Positions 11,391-27,596 are shown, counted from the stretch's first letter. The stretch is 64,000 bases of DNA from Brienomyrus brachyistius (GCF_023856365.1 NC_064543.1:4699952-4763951); one strand, 5' to 3'. The notes: generated by a model not told the origin, from the sequence alone. Program-made: numbers and translations.

Positions 11391-11890
11391 AAATCAGGGA
11401 TCTTTCTGGTCTGTGAGGGCGACTCTGCCTTTCTGCAGGTCTAATTCTGTCCTCTAAATGAGCAGGGCTGCACTAAAGAAAATTCCGCTTTTCTGAACAC
11501 ACGTAATTAGCTGCTCAAATAGCATGGAATGGGTAATTCATCACTGTTAGAACTGTTAACGCTTCTCTCTGCATGAAAAATAGTTTCCTAAATGTTGACA
11601 GACCTGAATCTGATAAAATTCACCGTTTGGATTTTACGTCTTGGGGCTTTTGTGAGTCTGTTCCAATACCGGGCCAGGCAGCTGGTTCCCCAGCGGGGGT
11701 GGATGTTTAAAATAAAACCTTTATTTATTTAAGAAAAAAAAAATAAAAAAAAACTTCGATCTGATAAGACACTCTGAAATGGGATCTTCCTTCTTACTGT
11801 CCAGCTGAGCATTTCACCTGCGACCACAAATCAGGGGACCTGAAACCAAATAAATCCCGAAATTCCTGGAAATCCTGCACCTGCATCTGG

Positions 11891-11927
11891 TGCAGCCATC
11901 CATCCATCCATCCATCCATCCATCCAT
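11891..11927. repeat. (ATCC)n microsatellite, probable SINE tail relic
   Basis: CATC/ATCC repeats followed by a short sequence resembling the 3' part of the SINE at 1460 (CTTCCTCAACCACTTAGCCA compared with the intact tail). Confidence 0.75.
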
Positions 11928-14693
11928 CTTCCTCAACCACTTAGCCAGTACGGGCTCAGCCTGTATCAGGAAACAGGGTAAAAGGTGAGGACATCCAGAA
12001 TAGGATCAATATTAAACATGTATGTAAGATCGTAAAGGTATGGTGGATAGTTTACTGCTATTACCGTTCAAGTTTTGAGCTCAGATCACAAAGCCCATTG
12101 GACACCTGCGTGAAGAGGATGGTGAGGAGCAGTTCACCCAAACCAGGGAGGCTTGACGAACGTGATTGCATTTCTTCTCTTAAAAGTTAAATGGATCAAA
12201 ATTTGGTGTGTAGAGGGGGCAGGGTGGGGCAGGGGGGTTAAAACTGGACCAGGCCGCTTTGCAAGCTGCCCTCATTTCCATCATCCAAACATTACACGTC
12301 GCGAAAAATGCTGATAGCTTGGACTCCTTTTCAAGAGAAGTCGACACAAAAGATGCGATGGAAGATCGCGACTTCCTGAAAAGCACGATAACAGACAGAA
12401 ATAGCTGCCGCTGTTTTTCACGGTAGCATTTCAGTAACGTCAGCAGCTGTGGAGTAACTGAGCCCCGCTGCTTGGTGTCCCTCAAACAGCGTTTCGATCG
12501 GAGAGGAGGAACCGGAGCAGTAGACCTGATGAAGCCTCAGCATCCCTTTAACGAAACGTTAAAGGCATCTGGGAAAAAATTAAAACAAATGATTAGCCGC
12601 AACCTCCCAAAAATCCTGTGACAAATACATGAATTTAGCTCGTCCAAAGGGATCATTTTTCCCTATTTTCAAAGTTTTTTGGCAATCGAGGATTCAAGTT
12701 TTGCGCTGTAGGATGCCGCTTGTCCGCTGATCGATCCCCCCGCAGTTTGTCGTTAGCGGCACACAGTAATCGGCCCTTCGTCCTGCTCGCATGCGCTCGC
12801 AGAGGTCGGCGTTGTTTCCTATTTGCCATATCATGCCGTCTTATCCGCTGAGGGAGACACTATGCGGCGACACCGGCCTGTTCACTGCTGCCGCACTGTT
12901 TTCTTTAGCGGCTAATCACCGTCCACTCAGGGCCCCAGCTGCTGTTTCGCCGTAAGAGCTCCCAGATGTGCTGGGAGGCAGGGAGTCGATTGTTTACACA
13001 GCAGCGATCCTCTCCCAAGCAGAGCCACTCCGCCAGGTTCCTCGGCTGGCCGTTGGAGGGGAAGCGGTTCTCCGGGGCTGGAGGAGCTCAGAGCTGCCAG
13101 CGCCTGCCCACCTGCCGAGGCCCATGGCCCCTGCACACGGACGCCGACCTGCCCGCCATCGATCCGGTGCTGTGGCAGCTGTGCTCCGGCTGGATGCTTC
13201 ATTTAAGCGCCTCCACATGCTAGTCGGGGTGCAGGCAGCTGAATACATAAAACAGGCACTCAGAACCACTTTGTGGGCCGGGAAAAAGTAAATAAAATAA
13301 TAAAACCCAAATGGCTCAGGCCTGTATTCCGGCCTCGTAAATCTGGGAGTCGCCGTTACCTTTACGGTCCAGCGCATGGGGTGCATGTGTACGTTTGGGT
13401 TGAGTTTGGGACGGGGGGGTGGGCGGGCGGGGGGGGGGGCACATATGGTCCTACTGGATGGCCAGTAAAAGCTCAAAATAATTAACCGTCTGCAGCCTGA
13501 GGCAAAAAATCACATCTGCGGGAAAATAAACCAAGATGAGAGTTAAGTGACTCGCTGATTCACTCATACCCTAGAAGGTGTAAGGTAAAACGAAACTGGG
13601 GGGGGGGGCTTTTAAAGGGGCACACCAAAGAGCAGGTCTGAGCAGCCTCATGGCCTTAAAGGGCCCTTAAAAAGGACTGGGGATGACCGTAAAAGCAGGA
13701 TCCCCACAGGAAATGAATGCCGCGAGTCAGCCCTCCTTCTTTATTGTCGTGTTGTGCGCACGACGGACGTCTCATTTACGCCCTAATGAGGGATCGATGC
13801 TTCAAACGCGAGCGGAGCTGCAGTTCAGCGCGGCCGACCTTGTGTGCGGAGATGTCGGGGGTGCTGGTGCAGCAGAGAAACTAAGGGGATCTGTATGTAG
13901 CCTCAAATGCTGCTTTAAGGCAGCGGACAGGAAACAGGCGCGTAGACGACAGACTGAGCCGTCAGGCCGATCACATGCACTGAGACCTGGAGCAGAAAAA
14001 TATGTATCTCTCTGGTAATGTTTTCTGGTTTTCCGATTTTATTTGGTATTAAAATACATCAGTCGTGTTATTTGGCTTTAAAAATAGTTACACTGAGTTA
14101 AGCTGTACGACCTATAGTGTTACTGTTTCTTTTGGCCAGTTAAATGTATCTGATACTTAAATGCATTTTAATTGGGTGAATTTTCTCTTTATGAGCGGAG
14201 ACTGATACATTGTATAGCAGACAGGATTCAAACGACCATTACGAGACCCTTTTATGCACGAGGGCCAGAAAAGACTAGCTTCACTGACCTGTCACTCCCA
14301 AGAATGTGTTAAAGAATAGCTGGCATCGATATCCTTTATTTCATGCTTGGTTTAATAAAACATGGGATCAAGTTAATCGTTTAGAAAGACGGTGCTGCTT
14401 TCCCATAAACCGTAAGCCGCAGTCCACGCGGACGTCATGTGAGGGACACGGGATGGTACACGGCACTGATACCAGCACGTATGCTAGACCAATGTGTAAA
14501 CCCGCAACGTGTGACATCGCTCAGGATTTCTGTCCGTCCTCAGCCCCAGACGGACTTTCTGCGGTTACTCGCTGCACTCTGACACGCAAATGAGTTCCGC
14601 TTGGACGGTGCTTCCAGCCAGCCCAGAGCCCGCTCAGACCGGCTACCACAAATGGCTTGATATTAAAAGTCAGAATGGAGTAAATGCCTCCAG

Positions 14694-14726
14694 CCCCCCC
14701 CCCCCCCCCCCCACGCCCCCCCCCCC
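14694..14726. repeat. Poly(C) tracts
   Basis: C19 and C11 separated by ACG. Confidence 0.95.
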
Positions 14727-15180
14727 TTAACCGCTCGCTTCTGAGCAGCTTACAGTGGCACTCCAAGGCTACACTTGACTCTATTGATTGAATCGTGTGC
14801 CTGTGTTTGCCAGCCATGCTAAGGACCGCAGAGATTTCGAGCGAATCGCGGCTGGTGTTTGGTCGCCCCTGGCAATTCACTGTCAGGGTAATAATCCCGG
14901 CCATGACGGGTTAATGTCGCCGTGTTCAGGGCTGACGTCTGCACGTCAGGGAAATAAATAAAATAATGTATAAATAAAAGGGAGCTTATGATCGAATAAA
15001 GAAAACAAAATGCACATTTGAAATTCTATCTATCCGGTTGGGCTAAAACTGCTTGTTTTTCTACATGCCCATTTCCAATATCCGAAAGTAACCACATGTT
15101 TAGGTTGGGGGGGGTCGTTATCAGGACCCGGGAAGGAAGTTAATTAATTCATGGTGGCGTTCAGTAGAGAGGGAAGGGAG

Positions 15181-15520
15181 ACAATGAAACAGCCCTGTAA
15201 ACTTAAGTGTCGTCCAAAGCCTTTAACCAAGGATAATTAGATTTATTTGTCCAAGCTACCACACTTAGAGATTCCTTTAGTTCCTGTTCATCACATCAAG
15301 CCAAGAACGGCTGCAGACCGAGGCCCCCGGACGGCCCCCCGCCCCCCAGCAGAATGATGCCAATTATGTTTGGCCACAGTGGAACTTGCAGACACGGTCA
15401 GCTAATGACATAATCAAATCAGGCCCTGGGCTATAGGGCTGCGATGAGTCCCTCTGTTATGGAGCCACTCTGGGCTCTGGGTAATTCTACCAGCTAAATG
15501 AAATTCCAAACAAATTATGT
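15181..15520. promoter_or_regulatory. Candidate conserved non-coding element (low confidence)
   Basis: Repeat-poor sequence of balanced composition with clustered TAAT/ATTA-type motifs (GGATAATTAG, CTAATGACATAATCAAATCA, CCAATTATG). It looks like the developmental enhancers that populate COUP-TF deserts, but conservation was not measured. Confidence 0.22.
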
Positions 15521-16572
15521 TTCGTTTTTTTTTATAATTCCGCTTCTTCATTGACATTTCTTGAATTTTTTCGGCGATGGTTGGAGGTCTGATAAACTAT
15601 TTAATGCGACGATTGCCGGCGACTGAAACGGAAATTAATTAAATTTCCACTTTTTGACATTTAAAAACTATGAATCCATTAATGCTCGATAACAAAGGCG
15701 GCCGTGTAAGTTGCACTTGCCGGGACGGAAAGGTCATCTGTTTTCTCCCGTGGAAAGTTCCTCCGAGTGTCCGCGAGTGGTGGAGGGAGGCCTGCTTCTC
15801 GGGACTTGCACGTTTATAGCCTGTCAGAACTATTCATACCCGGGTTCTGTTGGGTCTCTGCCGCAAGCGGCACCTTTGACATTTGTCCTGACTCCCCTAT
15901 TTTTAACCAGGCATGGCTGTCAAATTTTTCTGTTGCTGGACTGTATGGGGTGTCCTGTTGCAAATATGACTGCATTTATCCCATTTACAGAGCACATTGC
16001 CCTTAGCCTTCCATCCTCCTGTCTTTACACACAATCCATCCGCTGTCTATTTTGGCCGAGATGAAGAGATCAAAGCCAGCACTGCACCTATTTCCACTTT
16101 TAAATTAACTAATTGGATTCTGCATTCCCGATGACATTTTGGGACTGGGACACCAGCTATCCCCAGACAACCATGCTTGTCCTAAATCAGTACGAGGGCC
16201 ACACCATGCCCCCATGTGAAGCTCACCGCGGGGGGTGTCTCATCTCCATAACCACTCAGGAGGGCCTTTTCCCCCGACCACCAAACCCGAACAATATCAC
16301 ACCCCCTACCCCGGTGCGCTGGCATTGGTTAAATTAATTAGTCACACGTCAGGATCTCAGCCGCAGACGTAATGATGTCTGACGTTCTCGAGGGTGGCCA
16401 CTCATATTAATAAATTAACGATGATCTTTCGTATTAATGTGGTTTATTAGAAATGGAGAAAACGACATTGCTTGATTGTGGATTGTCACTGTTATCAAAC
16501 ACCACAGTATAATAGATAAGAAAATAGCAATTATCCTTAGAATAATTATTAGAATATATATTACAAGAATAT

Positions 16573-18420
<1,848 letters not shown>

Positions 18421-18480
<60 letters not shown>
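18421..18480. repeat. (AAT)n microsatellite
   Basis: About 20 uninterrupted AAT triplets. Confidence 0.97.
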
Positions 18481-18554
18481 TCAAACAATGGTGTCCAAAA
18501 CATTTCTCTGTCTATACCCGAGCATTCTTTGTGTCACAAGGTACCATGGTATGT

Positions 18555-18606
18555 GTTTGTGTGTGTGTGTGTGTGTGGTGTGTGTGTGTGTGTGTGTGTG
18601 TGTGTG
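18555..18606. repeat. (GT)n microsatellite
   Basis: GT repeat with one GG interruption, leading into copy D of the CA-linked element. Confidence 0.95.
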
Positions 18607-18780
18607 GATTATGTTTATATAGACCTGTTTTTTTGACGTTTTGACCATTTTTCAGGTCCTCGCAAACATCTATGACTGCAGTCAAAAAGCTGAAAATGCC
18701 AAAAGTCTCGTATTTTGTTTGGTTACTTATGGTTGAAGTTAGGGCTGGGGGGGGGGGGGTTAGGTTGTCATGTGTTGCGT
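18606..18780 (+). repeat. CA-linked interspersed element, copy D
   Basis: Shares TATGACTGCAGTCAAAAAGC, ATGCCAAAAGTCTCGTATTT and GGTTACTTATGGTTGAAGTT with the other copies. Interrupted by a G13 run at 18747-18759. Confidence 0.7.
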
Positions 18781-21330
18781 GTATAAATATGTGTATATAT
18801 ATATATATATATTATATGTATGTACATAAGTGTGTTCTATCTCTGTTTAGGAGGAAAGTCCCAGACAAAAGGTAGAGTGAGTTCTGTGCAAGTCATTAGA
18901 GTCCATTTTAATCTGAGAGTGTGAAAGAAGTCTTCAAAGAAGTGGCAAGAATCTTCACTCATTACTCAGGCCCCCTCCCCCCCATGCCCCCCTCGGCCCC
19001 TTAGTAAAGACGAGTGCTGGCTGCTCACGCCATCCAACCCCCCCCCCCCCCCCCCCCCCCGCCCACTGGACTCAATTAGCGTAGCCCACCTGTTAAAACG
19101 GACAGAAGAAGGGCTTTGCTATCTGAGAGCCACAAGTGCTGAAGCCATCAGAAGATCAGCACATGGACATTGCAGAAAGTGCCTGTTTGATAATGTTCTG
19201 TCTGTTCTTATTTATATAAAAAAATAGACAGATAAATATATAATCCCCTCCCCCCCAAAAAAAAAAATAGCTCACTGTAGATACCAGACAAATGAGCACA
19301 GTCTGCAGTCCCATGTCTGTGACGTCCTGTTCACGGTGGCCAATCACACAACTGCTGAATCTGTTGACATCACCCTGGACCCAGTGGGTATGGGGCACAT
19401 AAACAGCCCCTGGATTACTGTACTTTGTTCCACTTGTATCCAGTTAACTTAGTTGCCATATTCCGCTGGGAATTTCGCTCTGGTGTGAAAAGAGCTTTGA
19501 GTCACACACACTTAAATGTTGTTTACACACGACTATAGAGAGAATCCAGAAATCAAACGTCATTAGATGGTGGATTGGCGCTCACAGTCAGCTCTCTACT
19601 GAGCGGAGGCCATGCAGGAATAGCGCAAATATTCTGCTCAAAGGCAGCAACAGGTCATTTTAGGAATAGCAAAAATAACCTCATGTGAGAAGCCATCAAA
19701 TGTTAGGTCCTCCTGACCTCACAAAAGCTAAGCATTCTGGGAAGATATATTTAGGCGGCCAACTCAACTGTTAGCCAGGCTCAGGGCCATGTAACAGGAA
19801 TGTGAAATATGGCCCCTCTAAAGGCAAAGTTGGTATGCCAGCATGCCAGTTCAGATCAGCCACCCCATTGGCTGAAAGATGTAACCAATCACTTGCCAAA
19901 AACATGCAAATTCGATCCAGATATATGATGGTTACACAGTCATTTCTGGGAACAGTTTTAATAACTATGACTGCTGCATGAATTAGTATTATTAAAAAAA
20001 CTCAAAGAAACGGCTTAAACAGAATCACGTCTTCCTGCATTTTCCAAGCCCGTCCCGTGGATCCCTGGGTAACGCTTTCACGTCTTCCTGCTGCTCTTAA
20101 ATTCCACCGCAGGTTCACCAAGAGTTACCGGCCTGCACATGTCACTGTTTTTCTTGCAGCAATAGCATGCAGTTAACCTACAATCAAAGGCTCTAATTCG
20201 TGGCTGATGAGGCGTGTTGAGGTCCGTTTGGTCTCTGAGCTGCGGCCGTATTTTCCTAACCCCTCTCCTTGATTTGCTAAATTATGCCTGAGAGCCGTCA
20301 TTATAGCACAGCTCTCAGCAAACCTCCGCAGCCCCGTTTCCAGGCCCGTCTGAGCCTAAACAGGCGGCAACTTACTGCATTTCAGTGCGATGAAGGCGGG
20401 AGAATTGCTCTTAATGTAGAGATGAGAGTTTTGATATGAGGCTTGCTGGCCCGATGTGGATCACTCTGACTACTGTGTCGGTGGCATTTTGACGGTTGAT
20501 CGCAACAAAGTCCGATATTTGTGTTTGTTCGCACTCTTGAAATCAGACGGTTTGAAGTTTTTGACATATAAAAGTTAACGTGTTTAAAATGTGTCAATGG
20601 GATTTTAAAATGGCCTTTTATCGCATTTTACGCTGCTTGACGAAATAAAATGCATCCTGGCGCAGTGAATGTCCGCCTTGGGATTTTGCACTCTTTGAAC
20701 CTGTTTTCAAGGGGCTTCCAGCAGTTCTGCAGTGGGAACCCAAATGCAGGGCGCTTGTATTTTTAACAAAGGAACTCTTTAAGTCCAGTTCTTTGGAAGC
20801 GTTCACACTTGTCCCTCAGAGCTCTGGTGTAGATCTTTAACTGCAGATTGTGTCACTGATGGGGTCCCAGCATGGTTCAAACTGTGGGGTCTTTGCAGTA
20901 AGACGAGGGAGGGGCAGGCCCTGGTCCCCAGAATCTGGCGATGTCACATTCATGCTCAAGTCAAGCGTGTGTTCATGTTTCAAACCAGGCTGCACAGGAG
21001 AGTAGCTGAGAGCGGCCCTGCGTTTACAGACTTCATTTAATCTTGATTAACTTGAATTATTATTTATGTAGAGATATTTTTACCTCTGCGGTAACTGAAT
21101 GTGTTACAGTTTACATAGTTGTTTTATATTTAAAAATTATGTAATTTATATATTTATTATTTCAGTTCTGTCTTGCATAAATTACTACATCAAATATATT
21201 AACAAGCAATTCAGTTCTTGCTAAATGGATTTTTTGAGATATAGGCTAATGACTGATTTGTATAATCATTTTCCTCAGCATGTAAAAGCCTTTTATGGAA
21301 CAATGCTATGAGAAAACGCACACATAGATG
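18781..21330. other. Gene-free intergenic sequence
   Basis: Contains a short TA run (18797-18812), a C23 homopolymer at 19038-19060 and a quiet stretch at 20100-20400 described separately. No gene seen. Confidence 0.45.
20100..20400. promoter_or_regulatory. Candidate conserved non-coding element with TCF/LEF motif
   Basis: Repeat-free sequence with ATCAAAGG (20183-20190, exact TCF/LEF core), nearby TCTAATTC and AAATTATGCC. It is enhancer-like by inspection only. Confidence 0.22.
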
Positions 21331-21344
21331 AGCACACACACATG

Positions 21345-21375
<31 letters not shown>

Positions 21376-21418
21376 ACACACACACGCAAACACACACACA
21401 CACTCACACACACAAACT
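21331..21418. repeat. (CA)n microsatellite, interrupted
   Basis: CA repeats with G and T interruptions. Confidence 0.95.
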
Positions 21419-24399
21419 CTTCACATCTTCCTTCGGTACTCATAATAAGGACAAAGAGGGGCCGTTTGAAATGGTTTAGCATGTCAGCCGTTTACCGAAC
21501 CCATGTATTCATCCGGCGCCTTGGGTCCAGCCCTAATCCCTCTCGGGGCCCCTCTCGCCCTGTGCCTGTGTTTTCTGTGGAGGGGTGCTGGCCAGCCCCA
21601 TGTTGGTAATTAGCTCTCAGCGCTGGAACGGAGCATGCTGAGCTGGGTGTTAATGGGCAGGGCAGGCCTTCACTCTCCCAGCAGGCTGAGAACAGACACA
21701 GAACCGCCCTTTGTAGCTCTCACAAGGGATGGGGGGGGGGGGGGGGGGGACGGGAGAGAAAATCATGGAAAAGGTCCCCTATTTAAATACTGCGGCAAAT
21801 AAAGGCCGACTGTCTGTACAAAAGACCAGACAGCCAACCGACGCGTCTATGTAATAACATGAAGTATGTCCTCTGCAAATGAAAGGTGGTGAGGTGTTTC
21901 CAAGGCTCGTAAAGGATGGAGTGAAATGCATCAAGTCACATACGTTTAATGTTAAGCAAGAAAATAGGCAGGAGAAGCTTTGTGTGGTCAGCGTGCCCTT
22001 CTGTTTACCGCGAGGAGCAACATTAAAAAGCCATTAAGTTTTTTATGTGTCTAATAACTATGAACTCTTTGCAGGAAAAAAAAAGAGAAAACGTTACAAC
22101 AACATAGTTCTCGAGTTACATCATTATCGGAAATACAGAAAATTGATTCTGTAATTACAACAGAATCAGACCCTTTGTCCTCCAGGTTACAAAGCTTACC
22201 TCGATTATGATTGTTTTACTTGTAATTAGCAAACCAGGGTTCAGCGTACAGCAGCTTGGTGGTTTTGGACTAGATTTATTTTGAGGTATGGAATGAATTT
22301 CCGTCTTTGGCCATTTGCCCCCCCACTACCCCCCAGGGGGGTCAGAGTTCACATTCCCGGGTAAAGCTCCAGGCTTTGTTCCCAAACCTTCCTAGCTCCA
22401 CCCCTTTTCCAGAAGCTTTCAGCATTTTCCGTCAGCACTTCACTGGACATTCTACACGTTTCCTTTCCCCACTTGTGTTTTGAGGCACAAGCTCGGTGAG
22501 GACAGTATCGCGATGCCTCGACAACCCCGAAAATGTGTGACATTAATGACGCGGCGACAGGATTATCATAATACCGTCACTGTTCCGGCTCGCCTGTGTG
22601 CGCAGACTCCACAGACGATCCGGAAAGTCAAACTCGCTGATCTCACTTTCCCTGAAGGCTGCTCTCCTCCCAGAGCACAGCGAGGGTGACAAGCGCACAC
22701 GTCGGGTCCGTGCGAGTGTTGTGAACACAGACGCCATAATTTTTTTTTTTTTTAATTTTGGTGGTTTGGGCTTTAGTGATAATTTAATGCGCTTAAACGG
22801 GAGTCAGTGGGAAGTATCTAGAAATATAGAAACAAAGTGTGTTTGTGTATGCGTGTGTGGGTGCTTGTGTTTGCGTGCTGCGCTCATATGTGCGTACACA
22901 TAATGCCTGCAGTTGTAGGAGACGGTATTAAATGACATGTGGGAAAAACATGAACTGATATACGTGAAATACATATATCAATAATAATCATTATTTCTGC
23001 AAGTAACATAAGGGACATCCAACGTTCCCCACAGGAACCGGAATCTCCATTCTGTACCATATCACATCACACAGCTATCTGCAGGGAAGCTTGTTACGAG
23101 ATGCTAGCATCACCAAGCGAGAAGGAGACCGCAGAAGCTGTCTGACCTCTGTTTGGGAAAACAGCTGCTTCCTGACCACATCTCGCTCATGGCACAGTAA
23201 GCCCAGAAACCTCGATGGCAAAAGCCGTGAAACACGGTTGGTTTCTTTGCGGGCTTTAACTGCTGCAGCTATTCATAATCTGCCACTAATGTGTGATGAT
23301 CCCTTAGCATCATGGAAACGAGCTCTGCGATCCAGTGGCACTGTAAGGTTACCCACCGTGCCATTCTCATCCTCTCACAGGCCTCCTTCCTCATTTTCAG
23401 CTTTAACGATCCTCATCATCTTCCATTTTGTCCTATTTATTTACCTTCAGTACATCATGTCAATCAAATCACTACCAAAAATGGGCATCGGTCTCAAGCT
23501 CAGCCTCAACATGTGTGATTTTCATTATTTCTTTGCCATGAAATTCCTGTGTGTTCCTGTGTAGATTATTTTACTGGTCAGCTCAGGCTTCATGGGAAGA
23601 AATCCACCTGAAATTTGGATTAGAGTTAAAAGCCGTAGCTTAGCCTTCATGCAGGACCTCGGTGTAACAAAATAACTTTTAAAATATGAAAAAAAATATA
23701 CTTCTTTAATTTCCTGCGATACTTTGCTGCCCTCCGACAGCAATGTGCGTCTCATGATGTCTGACTTTCAGGGGGTCAGTCCCGCTGAAGCTGGGTCGAG
23801 ACCCCCATCGCTAGATAATGTTTGCTGCCAGTCAAAGGGGAATTTAAGAAAAGGTAATCGTAGGACTCGCGGATAGACGGAGTCCCAGATAACTCTTCAG
23901 CTCTGCCTAAAGCGCAGTGTTTGCCATACAGAAGCGGATACTGACACAATTAGAAAAATCTGAAGAATGTGACGTCAGACCAGAAGCTATTGTTCGTCAC
24001 ACAAAGCTGCTGTTTCAGCTAGCAAGCACTGGAATACCAGAGGAAGACCCCATCCTCTCGTCCAATCAGAAGCCTGCCCTGTACATGAACGAGCCGTCGA
24101 AAACGCAGCCCGTCTCAGGTCCCCTCTGCCTCCCTACTCATTTAAGCGACGGGACGGGAGAACAAAAGTGCCATTGTTTCTGGGTCTTTTCCACTCAAAC
24201 AGACCTCGGTGTTTGCATTAACAAGGCACACCGCTGATAACGTGGAATTACGGAGGCCTGGGCAGATACGCTTGTGGGGGAATGATAACTTTCCATTGTG
24301 AAATCATTAGGAAATCAATGGCATTGGAGTTATCCTTGCGTGTTAACTGTGGTGGGAACCGAAGGGATGGGAAAGTTGTCCTTGAGTCCAGACCCTTGT
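21419..24399. other. Gene-free intergenic sequence
   Basis: No gene seen. It has a T-rich run at 22741-22753 and a perfect CRE palindrome at 23970-23977. The longest frame (157 codons, 23091-23564) has no domain and no codon pattern or splice context that would support it. Confidence 0.45.
21731..21749. repeat. Poly(G) tract, 19 bases
   Basis: G19 homopolymer on the + strand. Confidence 0.97.
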
Positions 24400-24425
24400 T
24401 CTCTCTCTCTCTCTCTCTCTCTCCG

Positions 24426-24456
<31 letters not shown>

Positions 24457-24460
24457 CTCT
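24400..24460. repeat. (CT)n microsatellite
   Basis: CT repeat with a CCGT interruption. Confidence 0.95.
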
Positions 24461-27439
24461 CAAGGACAGAAATAAACAGGTGGAGAACAAAATGCCATAA
24501 CGCAGCAACACAGAAACCTACGAACAAAGCGGAGAGCGACATACTCATGGTAAATTGTTATCCGCATATGAACACGGATCATTTCACTCAAATTAATGAG
24601 CTCCATCTGCCAAACATTATTTAAAAAAAAAAAATCGCATCGGTCACCGCTGTCCGGAACACTTTGCAAACCTAACCTACACGGTCTGGTAGCAAGACGG
24701 AAGCCATTAGTCAAACGTGCCACCACAGGGCCTGCACTAAGCCAGCAACAAGCGAGGGAACGTTCCGGCTAAAATGTGGTAAAAGGACATGGCCTAGATT
24801 CCTATTGCACACTAGCGGCGTCACACAGCACCGTGTCCGGTCGAGGGCACTGCCAGAAGCAGGTGGGGTGACACCTGGATCGTGTCACATGACCGCACCT
24901 TACAGTCTTTGAGAATCAGAGGCATGTGATACAGAGCTGGACATGAAATGAGGTCGCGGGAAGCGACGCTATGTTGGGATAAGATGGACGGCACAGGTGA
25001 TGTAAACACTGAAAGACAACTGAAAGAATCCCTACAGCGAGGCGGGGCTTTCCGGGCAACGTGGACCAGGTTGGGGGGGGGGAAGGGGGGCAGGACTGTG
25101 GATTTTCCCAGGAAGAAAGCAGGACTCGGCAATTAATGCAGATCAGAGGGACAGGTGGAAGTAATCAGCTCACTAGCACTGGTCAGCTGACTCTCCATCC
25201 CAAAGATGCCCCCATCCCCCTACATCAACAACTAGGAAGCTGGAGGAAAAATGTGCTCCAGTGGCCCATCAAAGTCGAGTTGTGTTCTTCAGACAGAAAG
25301 AAAGAGAGATTCTATGTTTTTAGTAGATTTTTTTCGGGGCAGGTGGTAGGAAAGAAACACAAAACTGCAATATCAGCTCCATCCAATACTAGCCTACCGG
25401 TTATCTGAGTTCAGCGCAGAATGGTGGGTGCTGCTGGGTGCAGGAGAGCAGCCTTATTTTGACGTTCACTGGTTCAATGGCAGTGTGGCTCATGCTAGGT
25501 TAGTGGCGGTTCCCTCCAAATCGACTCACGAATATAGCGGCCGTTGGGCCACCGATCTGTTTCCTTAAACCAGTGATCCTCCGACGTCTCCTGCCTGGCG
25601 TTCTGACTGTGCTGCTTTAATAGGGCAATTAGGCCTCCTGAAAGCCAACAAATCACAAATTAAATCAATTTAGAAGATATACTTTGCAAATAGTAATATT
25701 AAAAACAATATTAATAGTGAAGAAGAAATGCAAAATATAGTGCTGTCATACAAGTAATCGTCGCTCATCACTACACACCTTTGATCGGCAAATAATTTTT
25801 ACGTTTTATTAATCGCGCTGAATCTAAAATACTGAAAATGCGTACAATGATTTTTTTTCATAATATTCTTGTCATGAATAAACAAAGCTTAGGCAGTTCA
25901 CTGTTTCAAATGCACCCATAATGCCCCAGTTCCCGAAAAATGAGCCTACCTTGTAGCTGGTAAGACTTATGATTGCGTTTTTCTTTTAAAATCAACATAA
26001 TCAGAGCTAATTTATTACAGATATCTTGGACGGAGAGCTGCCTTGGAGAGGCAGCCAATAGGACCTGGGCTGACATTGCTGGGGGCGGGGGGGGGGGGGG
26101 CACTCCTGTAAGGCGATCATATGGACAATCTATAATTATGCTTGTAGTTACGTTTGATGGTACACATTTGCAATGCAGTAAAAGACCTGTTTCCCTATTG
26201 TGCACCTGTTAGCAATACAACCTCTCATTTCCAGTACAAGCCACACAGAGAGAGAAGGTTATACCACTGGTTCCCAATCCAATCCTCGGGGAGCCACAGC
26301 CGGTCCATGTTTTTGCTCCCTCTGGGCTCCCTGTCGGGCAGTCCACATTTTTCTCCCTCTCAGCTCCTGGTAGGGAGCTTCGCCGTTGAGGTTCTGGGTT
26401 ATGTCTGGGCGCTTCACCATCATCTGGGAGCCAGGTGGCCAGAGGAAAGATGCAGGATGAGAGAAAGGTGTATCCACAGGTGCATGAATGTGGGAGATAT
26501 TACGAGCAGTATCATTGGCTTACTTTATAAACAACAGGAGTAGGATTAGGCTGGTATGAAACACCGTACGTCCTGATTGCCAACATTTCACACGACAAAA
26601 ACACGAAAAGAAGCTCTTCCATGAGTTGTGGTTCTACGGCTTCTGCTGAGCCCAGGACAAAGCTGCGATTTAATCAGAACAAATACAGATTTCATAGGTC
26701 ACGACCGCGGCCCATAGCTTACAGGAGGTCAGCAAACCCCTCAGCACACTGTTGACATTTATAGAGCAAAAACCTGGTAAGCATTTGCAGAGGTCATAAG
26801 AAAATAAACACCGATTAATGATTGGCTGGATGGACGCTAGATAAACAGGTCACAGTAATGATTAAGCTACCGTGGGCAGGGTCCAGGTTGTTGGAGAAAG
26901 CAGGTTTGTTCTGGTGCAAAAGAGCAGGAGTGATTGTGTTAGCACAGCGACCCTTGACTTTCAAAGTGTGAAGCTAATAGCTGCAAAAGGCCCCGTGCAT
27001 GTGAGGGGAGACCCAGGCTACGTGGGCGTCTGACGGCGGCGACGGCAATAAAGAACACCTGATGACAGGTATTAGATCAGCCATGCAGGTAGCGCAGGAG
27101 GCTGGCCAGGCAGAAACAGGGGCTGGGGGGGGGGGGGGGGGCGCAGAGGCACGCATGTGAAGTTCAAGGGGTCCCTCCTGACGTGGCGATGAACTCAAAT
27201 AGGTGTAGCGTTACAAGCTGAAACTCATCAGAGTCACGCCATGCCAGAGTGCTTAGCTGGGAATGGCAGACGCAAGAAAGATGGGCTCGTGTTAAAACGA
27301 TGTGTGCAGCGTCGCAAATGTTGCAGGGAAAAAACGCTCGATCTTATCTTCTGTGCCATGGAGAGGGGAGGGTCTGCACTGTTTATCCTGCTTGGGGGAG
27401 GGGGTTCCCCGTGGATCTCTGAGTCACAAAAGCACAGTA
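24461..27439. other. Gene-free intergenic sequence
   Basis: No gene seen. It holds a G14 run at 26087-26100, a G17 run at 27125-27141 and a truncated MITE copy at about 26265-26395. Confidence 0.45.
26265..26395. mobile_element. Truncated relative of the 33.8-kb hAT-like MITE
   Basis: CACTGGTTCCCAATCCAATC, GTTTTTGCTCCCTCTGGGCT, CAGTCCACATTTTTCTCCCT and CTCAGCTCCTGG match the element at 33820-33991. The far end is not recognisable. Confidence 0.55.
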
Positions 27440-27474
<35 letters not shown>

Positions 27475-27521
27475 GACGGTTGAAGCACATAGTGCTACAG
27501 ACCAAAATGGTTTTTGTTAGG

Positions 27522-27596
<75 letters not shown>

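Larger units (their letters stand above)
11391..16560. other. Gene-free intergenic sequence
   Basis: Holds an (ATCC)n block at about 11891-11927 followed by a decayed SINE-like tail, an A-rich stretch near 11731, and long C tracts at 14694-14726. Open frames reach 160 codons around 12.9-13.5 kb but overlap on both strands in GC-rich sequence without domains. Some stretches (14.8-14.9, 15.2-15.6 and 15.9-16.4 kb) look like quiet, possibly conserved non-coding DNA. Confidence 0.45.

Noticed and set aside
12994..13476. 160-codon minus-strand frame with overlapping plus-strand frames
   Set aside because: GC-rich sequence gives open frames on both strands. No family resemblance or splice support.
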